NCBI RefSeq assembly: GCF_900086655.1
Contig: NZ_LT575476.1
Span: forward strand, 2,088,503 to 2,152,502
From: Paenibacillus tuaregi
GTDB taxonomy: Bacteria > Bacillota > Bacilli > Paenibacillales > Paenibacillaceae
Reading direction: 5' to 3'
Length of the DNA stretch: 64,000 nucleotides
Below, in pieces: positions 25,055-33,898 of the stretch. Below the pieces are notes generated by a model, which was given only the letters and a program-made list of their open reading frames with translations, did no database searches and was not told where the DNA came from. Within the stretch, counting starts at the first letter, position 1. Each line of letters starts with the position of its first letter. The position numbers and the translations under genes were made by a program.

Positions 25055-25499
25055 ATGAGAAAACTCTGGAGCAACATTATGATTTTAAGGCCGTATTTGG
25101 AAGGAAACAGACCGCTGCTGTTCTTGGATCTCTTGCGGCAGTATCTTAATTGCTATGCCTATGGCATTTATCGATAAGTATGACAAAGGCTATCTGATGT
25201 CAAGAATTTCGGAAATCGTAAGTGTACCCAGTCATTTTTCTCCGTCAGTTATAAATATTATCATTGGCGTGTTTGATTGTATGATCTCCGCAGTTCTGCT
25301 GGTCCGGATTAATCCAAAGCTGTCGCTTATTGTTCTTGCGATCATCCCGCTGTATGTTGCTGTGACAGTTTGGTACAGCCGGCGGATGAGTGCCAGTTCA
25401 GTTTCCGTTATACTGCGATCAGCGGAGGCATTTGTGTTATAGATGCACTAATTGCCCAGTTTCTAATGAGATTATTCAGGGTCGAAAAAGTCGTCTAGC
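25055..25499 (+). pseudogene. Remnant of an ABC exporter membrane domain
   Basis: The reading frame from ATG 25055 (MRKLWSNIMILRPYLEGN) breaks near 25120 and continues one frame over as LGSLAAVSLIAMPMAF. After an apparent internal deletion comes KGYLMSRISEIVS, the typical mid-domain segment of ABC exporters, then LVRINPKLSLIVLAIIPLYVAV. A further shift near 25390 gives TAISGGICVIDALIAQFLM and a stop. No ATPase motifs follow. This is what is left of a peptide, lipid or bacteriocin exporter and is not functional. Confidence 0.65.
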
Positions 25500-25540
25500 T
25501 GTACACGATATCCGGCGCTTAACTATAAGGAGAATTAACA

Positions 25541-25570
25541 GCGGTCCTCTGAACATAGAGGATCGCTCTT
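25541..25570 (+). terminator. Hairpin after the exporter remnant
   Basis: GCGGTCCTCT (25541-25550) pairs with AGAGGATCGC (25557-25566) with one G-U, followed by TCTTTG. It may be the old operon's terminator. The rest to 25781 shows nothing I can name. Confidence 0.5.
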
Positions 25571-25781
25571 TGACGTGTGCTTTAGGCTACAGTTCCGTTC
25601 CAGGTTGCCGCTGTCTCCAAATTTGCTGATCTACAATGTGGAGATTAAGTTACAGATGACTAGAAATCCGGAGAACGCAGCATTTTAACAATTTGTATTG
25701 ATGTTTAGAAGATTGAAAATTTTATTAATTTAGAAGTTCAGTTTGTGTTTCGAAGGCTCCGCGAACGAAGCGCTCGTCTTT

Positions 25782-27176
25782 TTATGCCGTTTTATAAAAG
25801 GTGATTTGGAAAGAAGTTCTCCCCTCGGAATCCAAAAGCCGGAGTTCTCCCCCGTGCAGCTCTACCGCCTTCTTGGCAATAGACAGCCCTAGCCCGGTTC
25901 CTCCATCACTGGTTCTTGCCGCATTGCCCCGGACAAAGGGGTCAAAGAGGGTTGTCCGTATCGATGCGGGAATTCCTGCCCCGTTATCCATGATGGTCAG
26001 CCTGACAACATTGTCCAGATGCTTAAGGTCAATATCCACTGTGGTGCCTTTGGGATTATGCTTCAGGGCATTGGTCAGCAGATTGGACACAGCCCTGCTT
26101 ATCAAGGTCTTATGAAGACGAAGCGGAATCTCTTCATGGGGAATGGAGAACGTGAGATTGAAGTTCTTTTGTTCAAACTGGTCATAATTCTCGGCGATAA
26201 TCTCACGTACCAACTCGCCCAGGTCTGTTACCTCAAATTCCCCTGTAAGTGGATATTCCGTAGTTTCCAGCTTGGACAGCTCGAATAAATCCCCAACCAA
26301 CTCGGTCATTAAAGCAGCCTTGGAATAAATAAGATTTAAATACCTGAGCCGCTTCTCCTCCGTATCAGCCAGTCCAAGAAGCAGTGCGCTTGCATAACCT
26401 TGGATCGTGGTGATGGGTGTCTTCAAATCGTGGGAGATATCAAGAAGCATCCGCTGTTTGCTCTCGATCAGCTGCTGATTGGCGCGCTCGGTCTGTTCCA
26501 GATGATCGGCCATTTCATTAAAGCACTCCTGGATCGTGGTTAATTCTTTGTTGGAATTATAGTTCAGGCGCTGGTCATAATGGCCGTTCCTCATATGCCT
26601 CATAGCTGTGGAGATCTGCTCAAGAGGGGTGGTCAACTGTTTTGAGGTGTAGCGTCCATACAGGTAGACACTGATCACTGACAACAGAAGAACACCGAAG
26701 AAGCCGTATGAAAGCTTAAGATTAATTGATATTGTCTCAGGCGGGGTCAGCAGTTTAAAGCTGGTCTGCCCCCGCTCTCTGGGAATGACTACAAGGCACA
26801 GCAAAGAGGCGCCCTTATCCGACTTGAACGGGGCTAAGGCATATAGATAAGGCGTTCTGCTCCCGTCATACAGCAAGGACGTAAGCTCAGCAGCGGAATA
26901 GGCTTTGTGGGGCACTTTCTGGGTGCCTTTAATATAGATGACATTCCGTTCTTCGTCCAGAATTTCGACCCATCCCCCCGATTCTTCAATGACTTCGGAA
27001 TCGATGGACGTATAATCGGGTCTGGCGATTTGAGAAGGCTCGATAGGTTTTGTTACATATTGATCAGACAGCTCCCCTGAGAATAACTGAACCAGAAGAA
27101 AGATTAAGCCAAGCGTAAAGGCGAACAATAAATAAGAGCGGATTAGACTGTTGAGCAGCCGGCGTTTTGTTTTCAT
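25782..27176 (-). CDS. Sensor histidine kinase (HisKA type)
   Basis: A 464-residue membrane kinase. Helix one lies at residues 10-32, an extracellular sensor of about 120 residues follows, and helix two is near residues 153-175. A HAMP linker leads to the HisKA domain with the phospho-accepting histidine in LLDISHDLKTPITT, then the ATPase domain with N-box SNLLTNALKHN, DNGAGIP and GGTGLGLSIA. It overlaps the response regulator gene by 4 nt (ATGA), so the two are coupled. The signal is unknown; the divergent SLH-anchored hydrolase suggests a cell-envelope cue. Confidence 0.93.
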   Translation of the reverse strand: MKTKRRLLNSLIRSYLLFAFTLGLIFLLVQLFSGELSDQYVTKPIEPSQIARPDYTSIDSEVIEESGGWVEILDEERNVIYIKGTQKVPHKAYSAAELTSLLYDGSRTPYLYALAPFKSDKGASLLCLVVIPRERGQTSFKLLTPPETISINLKLSYGFFGVLLLSVISVYLYGRYTSKQLTTPLEQISTAMRHMRNGHYDQRLNYNSNKELTTIQECFNEMADHLEQTERANQQLIESKQRMLLDISHDLKTPITTIQGYASALLLGLADTEEKRLRYLNLIYSKAALMTELVGDLFELSKLETTEYPLTGEFEVTDLGELVREIIAENYDQFEQKNFNLTFSIPHEEIPLRLHKTLISRAVSNLLTNALKHNPKGTTVDIDLKHLDNVVRLTIMDNGAGIPASIRTTLFDPFVRGNAARTSDGGTGLGLSIAKKAVELHGGELRLLDSEGRTSFQITFYKTA

Positions 27177-27886
27177 TGAAAGTCTTCTTCCTTGGCGAAC
27201 TTATACCCCAGTCCGCGGATCGTCTTGATATAAACGGGTTGACGCGGGTCCTTCTCTATTTTGTCCCTTAGCCTTGAGATATGAACCATCACTGTATTGT
27301 CATCTTTCCAGTAGGTATCGCTCCATACTTTTTCAAACAGTTGTTTTTTGGTGAATACTCGTCCGGGTGCCATCATAAAGGTTTCAAGCAGCTTGAATTC
27401 CGTTGAAGTCAAAGTGATTTCTTCTTCTCCATGAAGGAGTATGCAGGACTCGAGATTTAGCGTTAACTCTCCTATGGATGCCCAGGTTTGAGCTGCTTGC
27501 ATCTGGGAAGGCATATTAAGATCATAAGCTCTTCTGAGCTGAGCCTGGATACGTGCAACAACCTCAAGCGGATTGAAGGGCTTTACGATGAAATCATCGG
27601 CTCCAAGGCTCAGGCCAAGTATTTTGTCACTGTCCTGATCCTTCGCGGATAGAAAAATAATCGGCATATTATAGTGCGCCCTAATTTGCTTAACTAATTG
27701 ATAACCATCCTGATGAGGCATCATGATATCAATAACAGCCAGATCCACCTGCTCGGATTGGATGGTCTTCCAGGCTTCGATACCGTCGTATGCCTCAATC
27801 ACGCGGTAGGGCTCCCGCTCGAGAAACAGCTTGAGCAACTCAGCGATGTCAGGCTGATCATCAACAACCAGTATGGTTGGGTTCAT
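27173..27886 (-). CDS. OmpR-family response regulator
   Basis: A 237-residue regulator. The receiver domain has the acidic pair in VVDDQPD, the phospho-acceptor aspartate in LAVIDIMMPHQDG and the lysine in FIVKPFNP. The C-terminal winged helix ends with VMVHISRLRDKIEKDPRQPVY in outline and TIRGLGYKF. The ATG at 27886 is chosen because GGAGGAG lies 7 nt upstream. It is the first gene of the pair with the kinase. An OmpR-type direct repeat lies in the divergent intergenic region, so it may regulate itself and the serine hydrolase gene. Confidence 0.94.
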   Translation of the reverse strand: MNPTILVVDDQPDIAELLKLFLEREPYRVIEAYDGIEAWKTIQSEQVDLAVIDIMMPHQDGYQLVKQIRAHYNMPIIFLSAKDQDSDKILGLSLGADDFIVKPFNPLEVVARIQAQLRRAYDLNMPSQMQAAQTWASIGELTLNLESCILLHGEEEITLTSTEFKLLETFMMAPGRVFTKKQLFEKVWSDTYWKDDNTVMVHISRLRDKIEKDPRQPVYIKTIRGLGYKFAKEEDFQ

Positions 27887-27990
27887 GCAAGGACTCCTCC
27901 AGTTCATAACACTTCTTTACTATAAGTCTATTATTTCTGAGTCACTATTTCTATGAAAGAACTGTAAAACCTGTACCAGGGATCTCATTG

Positions 27991-28008
27991 TAAGATTAAT
28001 TTAAGATT
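27991..28008 (+). promoter_or_regulatory. OmpR/PhoB-type direct repeat
   Basis: TAAGATT occurs at 27991-27997 and again at 28002-28008, an 11-bp start-to-start spacing, i.e. one helix turn, as bound by dimers of OmpR-family regulators. It sits between the response regulator gene and the serine hydrolase gene. Confidence 0.5.
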
Positions 28009-28038
28009 GTCGATAAATCGGCGTAAGAAGGAGGCGGT

Positions 28039-28062
28039 ATGCTTGTGCTAAGCGGCGAATGA
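28039..28062 (+). CDS. Possible 7-residue leader peptide
   Basis: ATG at 28039 follows AAGGAGG closely and encodes MLVLSGE before TGA at 28060-28062. Its codons form one arm of the hairpin at 28049-28095. The arrangement resembles the short leader peptides of translational attenuators, but no expression evidence is available. Confidence 0.35.
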   Translation: MLVLSGE

Positions 28063-28095
28063 ACAAGTTGGAATTGGGGACAACGTTGCCGCTTA
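28049..28095 (+). promoter_or_regulatory. Hairpin between leader peptide and serine hydrolase
   Basis: TAAGCGGC (28049-28056) pairs perfectly with GCCGCTTA (28088-28095), and GTTG (28067-28070) with CAAC (28081-28084) inside. The 5' arm lies in the leader peptide codons, so a ribosome there would open it. The 3' arm ends 11 nt before the hydrolase ribosome site and does not cover it directly. Confidence 0.4.
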
Positions 28096-28117
28096 AAGGT
28101 ATACGAAGGAGGAGCTT

Positions 28118-30097
28118 ATGCAAAGGATTATTTTACTAACCATGTCGGCGCTGCTGGTCTTGGTCTCGGCCTTCCCGGGTGGAAAGGTGTCCGCCGAGGG
28201 GAAGCGGCAGTTGACAGTGGAGGAGGTTAAACAGTTCGCCGAAGATTTCTTCAAGCGCAATTTGAATGATAAATCGGTTCCGGGGGCGATATTCACCGTT
28301 GTGCAAGGGGACAAGGTGCTGCTTAATCAGGGTTATGGTTATGCGGATGTGGAGAGCAAGAAACGGATAGATCCACAGGCGACACTATTTCGCGTAGCCT
28401 CCATTGCGAAGGTAGTTACAGCCGCGGCATCCATGCAGCTTGTAGAGCAAGGCAAGCTCAAGCTGGATCAGAATATTGAAGATTATCTGGGCGGGCCCAA
28501 GCTGCAAAATCCCTTCTCTAAGCCGGTGACCTCAGCAAATCTGTTAACCCATACCGCCGGGTTCACAGCAAGAGATGCACAGGAAACCGACAGCTACAAA
28601 GATTTGGATGCCTATTTGCCGCTGGAGGATTTCCTCAAGCAGATGCTGCGGCCAGTGAAGCACGAACCAGGTGAAGCCGTTATGTATGACAATTTCGGAT
28701 GGATGCTTCAGGGGTATATTGTACAGCAAATTGCAAAGACTCCGTTCGAGGACTATGTGAACAAAGCAATATTTACCCCGCTTGGGATGAATCACTCTAC
28801 GTTCAGGCTCACGAGCAAGCTGGCACAGCAATTGGCCACAGCATATGATGGCGCCGGGAACCCGCTGCCGCTGCACGAAGTGGCACCTACAGTCCAGCCT
28901 CAGGGCAGCATGCTCTCGACAGGGGAGGATATGGCCAAGTTCCTGATCTCCCAGTTGAACGGCGGAGCATTGGGAAATAACCGGATATTGAAGGAAAGCT
29001 CTGTAAAAGAAATGCAGACGTTCCATCACTACGCCGCACCAGGCGTTCCGGATACAGCTTACGGGTACGAGCCCTCCAATGTGCCTTGGAAGGATAACGG
29101 ACAGAAGGTTGTAGGTAAGGATGGGGACTATCAAGGCTTTACTTCCTATATGTGGCTTATCCCCGAGCAGAGCATTGGTGTATTTGTCAGCTTCACAGCC
29201 TCTACACAGCTGAGAGAGCAGCTTTACAGCGAATTTATGGACCATTTCTTCCCTGCCAAACCGGTACAGGTACAATTCCTGAATACACCAGTTCAGGATT
29301 TGCAGGCTGTAGAAGGAAGCTACCGCAAGCTGCGGACATTCAACGCAGTGGTTCAGATTAAGGCTGTGGGTAATGGGGAGATTGCTCTGAGTGGTCTTAA
29401 CGGTAAGGCGATTAAGTTTCGGCAGACAGGACCACAGGTGTTTAAAGATGAGAACGGAGCAACCCTTGCGTTCGTGAACGATTCGGCTGGAACTCCGAAA
29501 TATTTTAAATATCTAGGCGTCGATTATTTCGAAAAAATAAAGCTGCCAACTCCGTTCACTGACGTTAGTTCAAAGAGTCCATATGCAAAGTTCATTGATC
29601 CATTATACAGCTTTGGATTCTTGAATGGGAGATCGGACGGTAAGTTTAGTCCTGAGGGTTATACCACCCGGGCCGAATTTGTCCATTTCCTGGTCACTCT
29701 GTTTGGACTGACACCCCGTAGCTCTGAACCGGCTTTTAAGGATACGGCTGGTCACTGGGCTGAGGCAGATCTGCAGACAGCGGCGGAAGGCGGTCTGCTG
29801 ACGCCCGATAGCAAAGGAAACGCGAATCCTGATCAGGTGATAACCAGACAGGAGGCAGCTTATCTGTTCTACCAGGTCGTCAGAGGCATGTGGGGAATTA
29901 CCCCGCAGGATGCAAAGCTCGCACCAGGCACGGATTCCTGGGCGCTTGAAAGCGTCAAGACCGTTGTCGCTCTCGGGCTTTATGGGCCTGAAGCCAAGAA
30001 GAATGAGGATGGGTCAGTTGACTATCGATCCAAGCAGCCTCTAAAAAGACAGGAAGCTGCTGTATTCTTCTACACACTGGTTAACCCTCCAAGCTAA
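28118..30097 (+). CDS. Secreted beta-lactamase-fold serine hydrolase with SLH modules
   Basis: A 659-residue exported protein. Residues 1-26 are a signal peptide. Residues about 35-395 are a class-C beta-lactamase/PBP4*-like domain with the S95-x-x-K98 motif (ASIAK) and Y190-x-N192 (YDN); a HTAG segment at 145 is also typical. Residues about 485-657 hold three SLH modules (FTDVSSKSPYAKFI, FKDTAGHWAEADL, and a third), which hold the protein on the cell wall. It probably cuts D-amino-acid peptides or esters rather than antibiotics; the substrate is unknown. AAGGAGGAG precedes the ATG. It lies divergently from the two-component system. Confidence 0.9.
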   Translation: MQRIILLTMSALLVLVSAFPGGKVSAEGKRQLTVEEVKQFAEDFFKRNLNDKSVPGAIFTVVQGDKVLLNQGYGYADVESKKRIDPQATLFRVASIAKVVTAAASMQLVEQGKLKLDQNIEDYLGGPKLQNPFSKPVTSANLLTHTAGFTARDAQETDSYKDLDAYLPLEDFLKQMLRPVKHEPGEAVMYDNFGWMLQGYIVQQIAKTPFEDYVNKAIFTPLGMNHSTFRLTSKLAQQLATAYDGAGNPLPLHEVAPTVQPQGSMLSTGEDMAKFLISQLNGGALGNNRILKESSVKEMQTFHHYAAPGVPDTAYGYEPSNVPWKDNGQKVVGKDGDYQGFTSYMWLIPEQSIGVFVSFTASTQLREQLYSEFMDHFFPAKPVQVQFLNTPVQDLQAVEGSYRKLRTFNAVVQIKAVGNGEIALSGLNGKAIKFRQTGPQVFKDENGATLAFVNDSAGTPKYFKYLGVDYFEKIKLPTPFTDVSSKSPYAKFIDPLYSFGFLNGRSDGKFSPEGYTTRAEFVHFLVTLFGLTPRSSEPAFKDTAGHWAEADLQTAAEGGLLTPDSKGNANPDQVITRQEAAYLFYQVVRGMWGITPQDAKLAPGTDSWALESVKTVVALGLYGPEAKKNEDGSVDYRSKQPLKRQEAAVFFYTLVNPPS

Positions 30098-30103
30098 TTT
30101 AAA

Positions 30104-30148
30104 AGCAGGAAAGCTGGATTAACTCCGGCCTTCCTGCTCTTTTTTTTC
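30104..30148 (+). terminator. Terminator of the SLH serine hydrolase
   Basis: AGCAGGAA (30104-30111) pairs perfectly with TTCCTGCT (30131-30138), followed by CTTTTTTTTC. Confidence 0.93.
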
Positions 30149-30192
30149 TATAAATGGGATTGAAACAGCATATTATCATAAAGGTTAACAAT

Positions 30193-30912
30193 TTAAATCC
30201 GGCAAATTTGATGCGGACACAGCTCGCAGTGACAGATATCCTGAAGCATAACCAGGTCTTTAATAACGATATAGCCATTCTCGTACTCAAGCGCTTCTTT
30301 TCTCCGCAGATCACTAAGCATGCGGTTGACACTTTCTCTTGTTGCTCCGATCATATTGGACAAGTCGGTATGGGTGATTTTCCTATTAATCCGGATCGAA
30401 TCCCCATGCTTCTCACCGTAAGAATTACTGAGACGAATCAAAGTCGAGCATAGGGCCCCGGGCTTGCCGTACATCATCAGGTCGCGGAACTTGGTCTGTG
30501 TCAGCCGATGGTGAATTCCCATCCATTTCATAAAGTCGATTGCAAAATCCGCATGCTGGCAGATCAGAATCTCCAAGTCACGCTGCTCAATAATGCCGAT
30601 CTCACTATCCTCAATAACCTCTGCCGTGAAGCTGTATTTAGAACCGAAGAAGGGATCAGCCTGCCCAACGAGATCACCGCTTTGATACATATATAAAATA
30701 AGTTCTTTTCCTTCATCCGTTGACTTAGTCAATTTAATGCGTCCGCGTTTAATATAGAACAGCTTATCCGCAAGGTCTCCCTCCCAGAACAGGTGGGACC
30801 CGCTAGCATACGCTTTGTCTTTCATCATCACGAGAAGACGGTTGAAGTTCTGCTCCGTAAAGCTGCCGGTGTTCCCGCGGGTTAATGTTGTACTTAAATA
30901 ATCAATCATCAC
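30193..30912 (-). CDS. fnr: Fnr, oxygen-sensing Crp-family regulator (Bacillus type)
   Basis: A 239-residue Crp/Fnr regulator. Residues about 35-130 form the cyclic-nucleotide-like beta-roll, and residues about 165-225 the winged helix with recognition helix ATRESVNRMLSDLRR. The C-terminus ends in CHCELCPHQIC: C229-x2-C232-x4-C237 is exactly the spacing of the cluster ligands in Bacillus subtilis Fnr, which binds a [4Fe-4S] cluster at its C-terminus rather than the N-terminus as in E. coli. There is one extra cysteine (C227). It faces away from adhE. Four perfect Fnr boxes in the window are its probable targets. Confidence 0.93.
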   Translation of the reverse strand: MMIDYLSTTLTRGNTGSFTEQNFNRLLVMMKDKAYASGSHLFWEGDLADKLFYIKRGRIKLTKSTDEGKELILYMYQSGDLVGQADPFFGSKYSFTAEVIEDSEIGIIEQRDLEILICQHADFAIDFMKWMGIHHRLTQTKFRDLMMYGKPGALCSTLIRLSNSYGEKHGDSIRINRKITHTDLSNMIGATRESVNRMLSDLRRKEALEYENGYIVIKDLVMLQDICHCELCPHQICRI

Positions 30913-31060
30913 CGATCACTCCTTAGTATTCCAATTATACAAGCTCTTTGGATGAACTCATGAAGTTCGTTCCATTTCTTTTTCTATGCCTCAATTATAT
31001 AGCTTTAATTTGGAATTTAGGGGGCGAAAGAGGCCCTAAAAGTGTCGAATAAACGAACTT

Positions 31061-31131
31061 TGTGATTTATTTCACTTTACTTTATTTCTGTGACAAATAT
31101 CACAGTATGCGGTTTTTCACTATGCTAAGAT
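31061..31131 (+). promoter_or_regulatory. adhE promoter with Fnr box near -41.5
   Basis: TGTGACAAATATCACA at 31089-31104 is a perfect Fnr palindrome; TAAGAT at 31126-31131 starts 21 nt after it, the same gap as at hmp, nirB and pflB. A weaker box, TGTGATTTATTTCACT (31061-31076), lies 28 bp upstream centre to centre and might serve fnr, whose TATAAT (minus strand, 30939-30934) lies on the other side of the 337-bp spacer. Confidence 0.75.
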
Positions 31132-31181
31132 CAATGCGTAGAGAGAAGAAAGACGAGTGGCAACATTGAAGTTAAGTACAC

Positions 31182-31199
31182 TTGTGAAAATATTCACGA
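31182..31199 (+). promoter_or_regulatory. Rex-like operator in the adhE leader
   Basis: TTGTGAAAATATTCACGA matches the Rex consensus TTGTGAA-N4-TTCACAA at all but one of its fixed positions. It lies about 50 nt downstream of the predicted start of transcription and 50 nt before the ATG, a position suited to repression when NADH is low. Confidence 0.55.
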
Positions 31200-31249
31200 A
31201 GTGTGAATTTCAACAATCCGCTCACCTAAATAATAGGAGGATGAGAGTT

Positions 31250-33862
31250 ATGGCTACCAAAGCTCAAGTTAACGAAACTGTAAAGCCAACTGCTGAAGAA
31301 CACATCCAGACATTGATCAACAAAGCAAAGAAAGCATCCGACGCCTTCATGCAAATGAACCAGGAGCAAATTGATGAAATTGTCCAAGCCATGGCCCTTG
31401 CGGGTATGGATAAGCACATGCACCTGGCGAAGCTGGCTATTGAAGAAACAGGTCGGGGTGTGTACGAAGATAAAATTATCAAGAATATGTTCGCGACAGA
31501 ATATATCTACCATAATATCAAGAACGACAAGACCGTAGGAGTCATTGAAGACAACCCGTATGACAGCTTCCAGAAGATTGCAGAGCCAGTAGGTATTATC
31601 ATGGGGATTACTCCGGTAACCAACCCGACATCAACTACGATCTTCAAAGCACTTATTGCGATTAAGACACGCAACCCGATTATCTTCGGCTTCCATCCAT
31701 CTGCACAAAGCTGCTGTACCGCAACTGCACAGATCCTGCTGAAAGCAGCTGTCGAGCACGGCGCACCGGCTGATTGCATTCAGTGGATTGAAGCACCTTC
31801 CATGGATAAAACGAACGCTTTGATGAATCATCCTGATGTGGCCTTGATTCTGGCAACTGGCGGTTCGGCAATGGTTCGTGCAGCTTACAGCTGTGGTAAG
31901 CCAGCACTCGGCGTGGGACCTGGTAACGTGCCATGCTTTATTGAGAAAAGCGCGGATATCGATCAAGCGGTAAACGACCTGATCTTGTCCAAAACTTTTG
32001 ACAACGGTATGATTTGCGCTTCCGAGCAAGCTGTAATTATTGAAGAGCCAATCTTCGACCAAGTGAAGAAGAAAATGATTGCCAACGGATGTTATTTCGT
32101 GAATAAGGAAGAAGCTGCTAAGCTGAGCGCAGGCGCAATCGTTGCTGAGAAATGTGCAGTTAACCCGGCAATTGTAGGCCAACCAGCCGTAAAAATTGCT
32201 GAAATGTGCGGAATTCAAGTACCTGAAGGCACCAAAATCCTTGTTGCCGAAGTAGAAGGCGTAGGTCCTAAATACCCGCTGTCGGCTGAGAAGTTGAGCC
32301 CGGTTCTGGCCTGCTACAAAGTATCCAACGCTCAGCAAGGTATTGATCGCGCGGCTGAAGTCGTTGCCTTCGGCGGTATGGGTCACTCTTCGGTTATTCA
32401 CTCGAACAACGAAGAAGTTATCCAGAAATTCTCTGACCGTATGCCAACCTGCCGGATTCTGGTGAATCAGCCGTCTTCGCAAGGCGGTATCGGTGATATC
32501 TACAATACGAACCTGCCATCTCTGACACTGGGCTGTGGCTCGTATGGACGCAATTCGACATCTTCTAACGTAACTGCAGTTAACCTCATTAACGTGAAAA
32601 GGGTGAATCGCCGTACCGTGAATATGCAATGGTTCAAAGTACCTTCGAAGATTTATTTTGAAAAAGGGGCTACTCAATATCTTGCCAAAATGCCGGATAT
32701 CAGCCGTGTGCTGATCGTAACGGACCCAATGATGGTGAAACTGGGTTATGTGGAAAGAGTAGAACACTATCTGCGTCAAAGACAAACTCCGGTAGCCATT
32801 GAAGTGTTCTCGGAAGTTGAACCGGACCCATCCACTACTACCGTGAAACGGGGAACAGAGCTTATGGCTCAATTCCAACCGGACTGCATCATCGCACTCG
32901 GCGGCGGTTCTCCAATGGATGCTGCAAAAGGCATGTGGTTGTTCTATGAATACCCAGACACAGATTTCAACAACCTGAAACAGAAATTCATGGATATCCG
33001 CAAACGGATCTACAAATATCCACGCCTTGGTCAAAAAGCACAGTTTGTTGCGATCCCAACCACTTCGGGTACGGGTTCTGAAGTAACATCGTTCGCAGTA
33101 ATCACTGATAAGGTTAACGGTAACACCAAGTACCCGCTTGCTGACTATGAATTGACACCAGATGTGGCCATTATTGATCCTGAATTTGTGTACAGTCTGC
33201 CTAAAGTAGCCGTAGCTGACACAGGTATGGACGTACTCACCCATGCTATTGAAGCCTATGTATCTGTCATGGCTAATGACTACACCGATGGTCTGGCGAT
33301 CAAAGCAATTCAGCTTGTATTCGAATGGCTTGAGAAATCGGCGCTGACTGGCGACAAGCTTGCACGCGAGAAAATGCATAACGCATCAACATTGGCCGGT
33401 ATGGCATTCGCAAATGCTTTCCTTGGCATCAACCACAGCTTGGCTCATAAATGGGGCGGACAATACCATACCGCTCATGGACGCACTAACGCAATCCTGA
33501 TGCCGCATGTCATCCGCTATAATGCGAAGAAACCAACTAAGTTCGCAGCGTTCCCTAAATACACCAACTTTGTTGCGGATCAACGTTATGCTGAGATTGC
33601 CCGCATTCTGGGACTGCCAGCCCGCACTACCGAAGAAGGCGTGAAGAGTCTGATTGGCGCAATCCGCGACCTGAACCGCAAACTGGGTATTCCTGAAACG
33701 TTCCAGGAGCTGGGCTTCGATCCAAAAGACTTCGAGAGCAGAGTGGATTATCTGGCTGACCGCGCCTTCGAAGACCAATGTACAACTGCGAATCCTAAGC
33801 TGCCGCTTGTTAAGGAACTTGCAGAAGTCTATAGAGACGCATTCTACGGAAGATTTGAATAA
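31250..33862 (+). CDS. adhE: Bifunctional acetaldehyde/alcohol dehydrogenase
   Basis: An 870-residue fusion that turns acetyl-CoA into ethanol with two NADH. Residues about 15-440 are the CoA-acylating aldehyde dehydrogenase with catalytic C256 (GMICASEQ). Residues about 465-870 are the iron-dependent alcohol dehydrogenase with GGGSPMDAAK, DVLTHAIEAY and NHSLAHKWGG (iron ligands). The ATG at 31250 follows TAGGAGG by 9 nt; an earlier GTG at 31157 would translate through the leader operator and is rejected. It acts in mixed-acid fermentation beside pflBA and is placed under Fnr and probably Rex control. Confidence 0.97.
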   Translation: MATKAQVNETVKPTAEEHIQTLINKAKKASDAFMQMNQEQIDEIVQAMALAGMDKHMHLAKLAIEETGRGVYEDKIIKNMFATEYIYHNIKNDKTVGVIEDNPYDSFQKIAEPVGIIMGITPVTNPTSTTIFKALIAIKTRNPIIFGFHPSAQSCCTATAQILLKAAVEHGAPADCIQWIEAPSMDKTNALMNHPDVALILATGGSAMVRAAYSCGKPALGVGPGNVPCFIEKSADIDQAVNDLILSKTFDNGMICASEQAVIIEEPIFDQVKKKMIANGCYFVNKEEAAKLSAGAIVAEKCAVNPAIVGQPAVKIAEMCGIQVPEGTKILVAEVEGVGPKYPLSAEKLSPVLACYKVSNAQQGIDRAAEVVAFGGMGHSSVIHSNNEEVIQKFSDRMPTCRILVNQPSSQGGIGDIYNTNLPSLTLGCGSYGRNSTSSNVTAVNLINVKRVNRRTVNMQWFKVPSKIYFEKGATQYLAKMPDISRVLIVTDPMMVKLGYVERVEHYLRQRQTPVAIEVFSEVEPDPSTTTVKRGTELMAQFQPDCIIALGGGSPMDAAKGMWLFYEYPDTDFNNLKQKFMDIRKRIYKYPRLGQKAQFVAIPTTSGTGSEVTSFAVITDKVNGNTKYPLADYELTPDVAIIDPEFVYSLPKVAVADTGMDVLTHAIEAYVSVMANDYTDGLAIKAIQLVFEWLEKSALTGDKLAREKMHNASTLAGMAFANAFLGINHSLAHKWGGQYHTAHGRTNAILMPHVIRYNAKKPTKFAAFPKYTNFVADQRYAEIARILGLPARTTEEGVKSLIGAIRDLNRKLGIPETFQELGFDPKDFESRVDYLADRAFEDQCTTANPKLPLVKELAEVYRDAFYGRFE

Positions 33863-33898
33863 GCACAAACTACAGGTTCATAGCACGTAAAAAATGGA

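Noticed and set aside
25390..25629. 79-codon open frame after the broken exporter
   Set aside because: No ribosome site, cysteine- and arginine-rich, frame of the remnant shifted; treated as debris.
31157..31249. Upstream GTG start for adhE
   Set aside because: It would put the Rex-like operator in coding sequence, and the ATG at 31250 has a far better ribosome site.
31631..33379. 582-codon open frame antisense to adhE
   Set aside because: It is opposite a highly conserved gene and is a codon-bias shadow; no ribosome site or recognisable domain.
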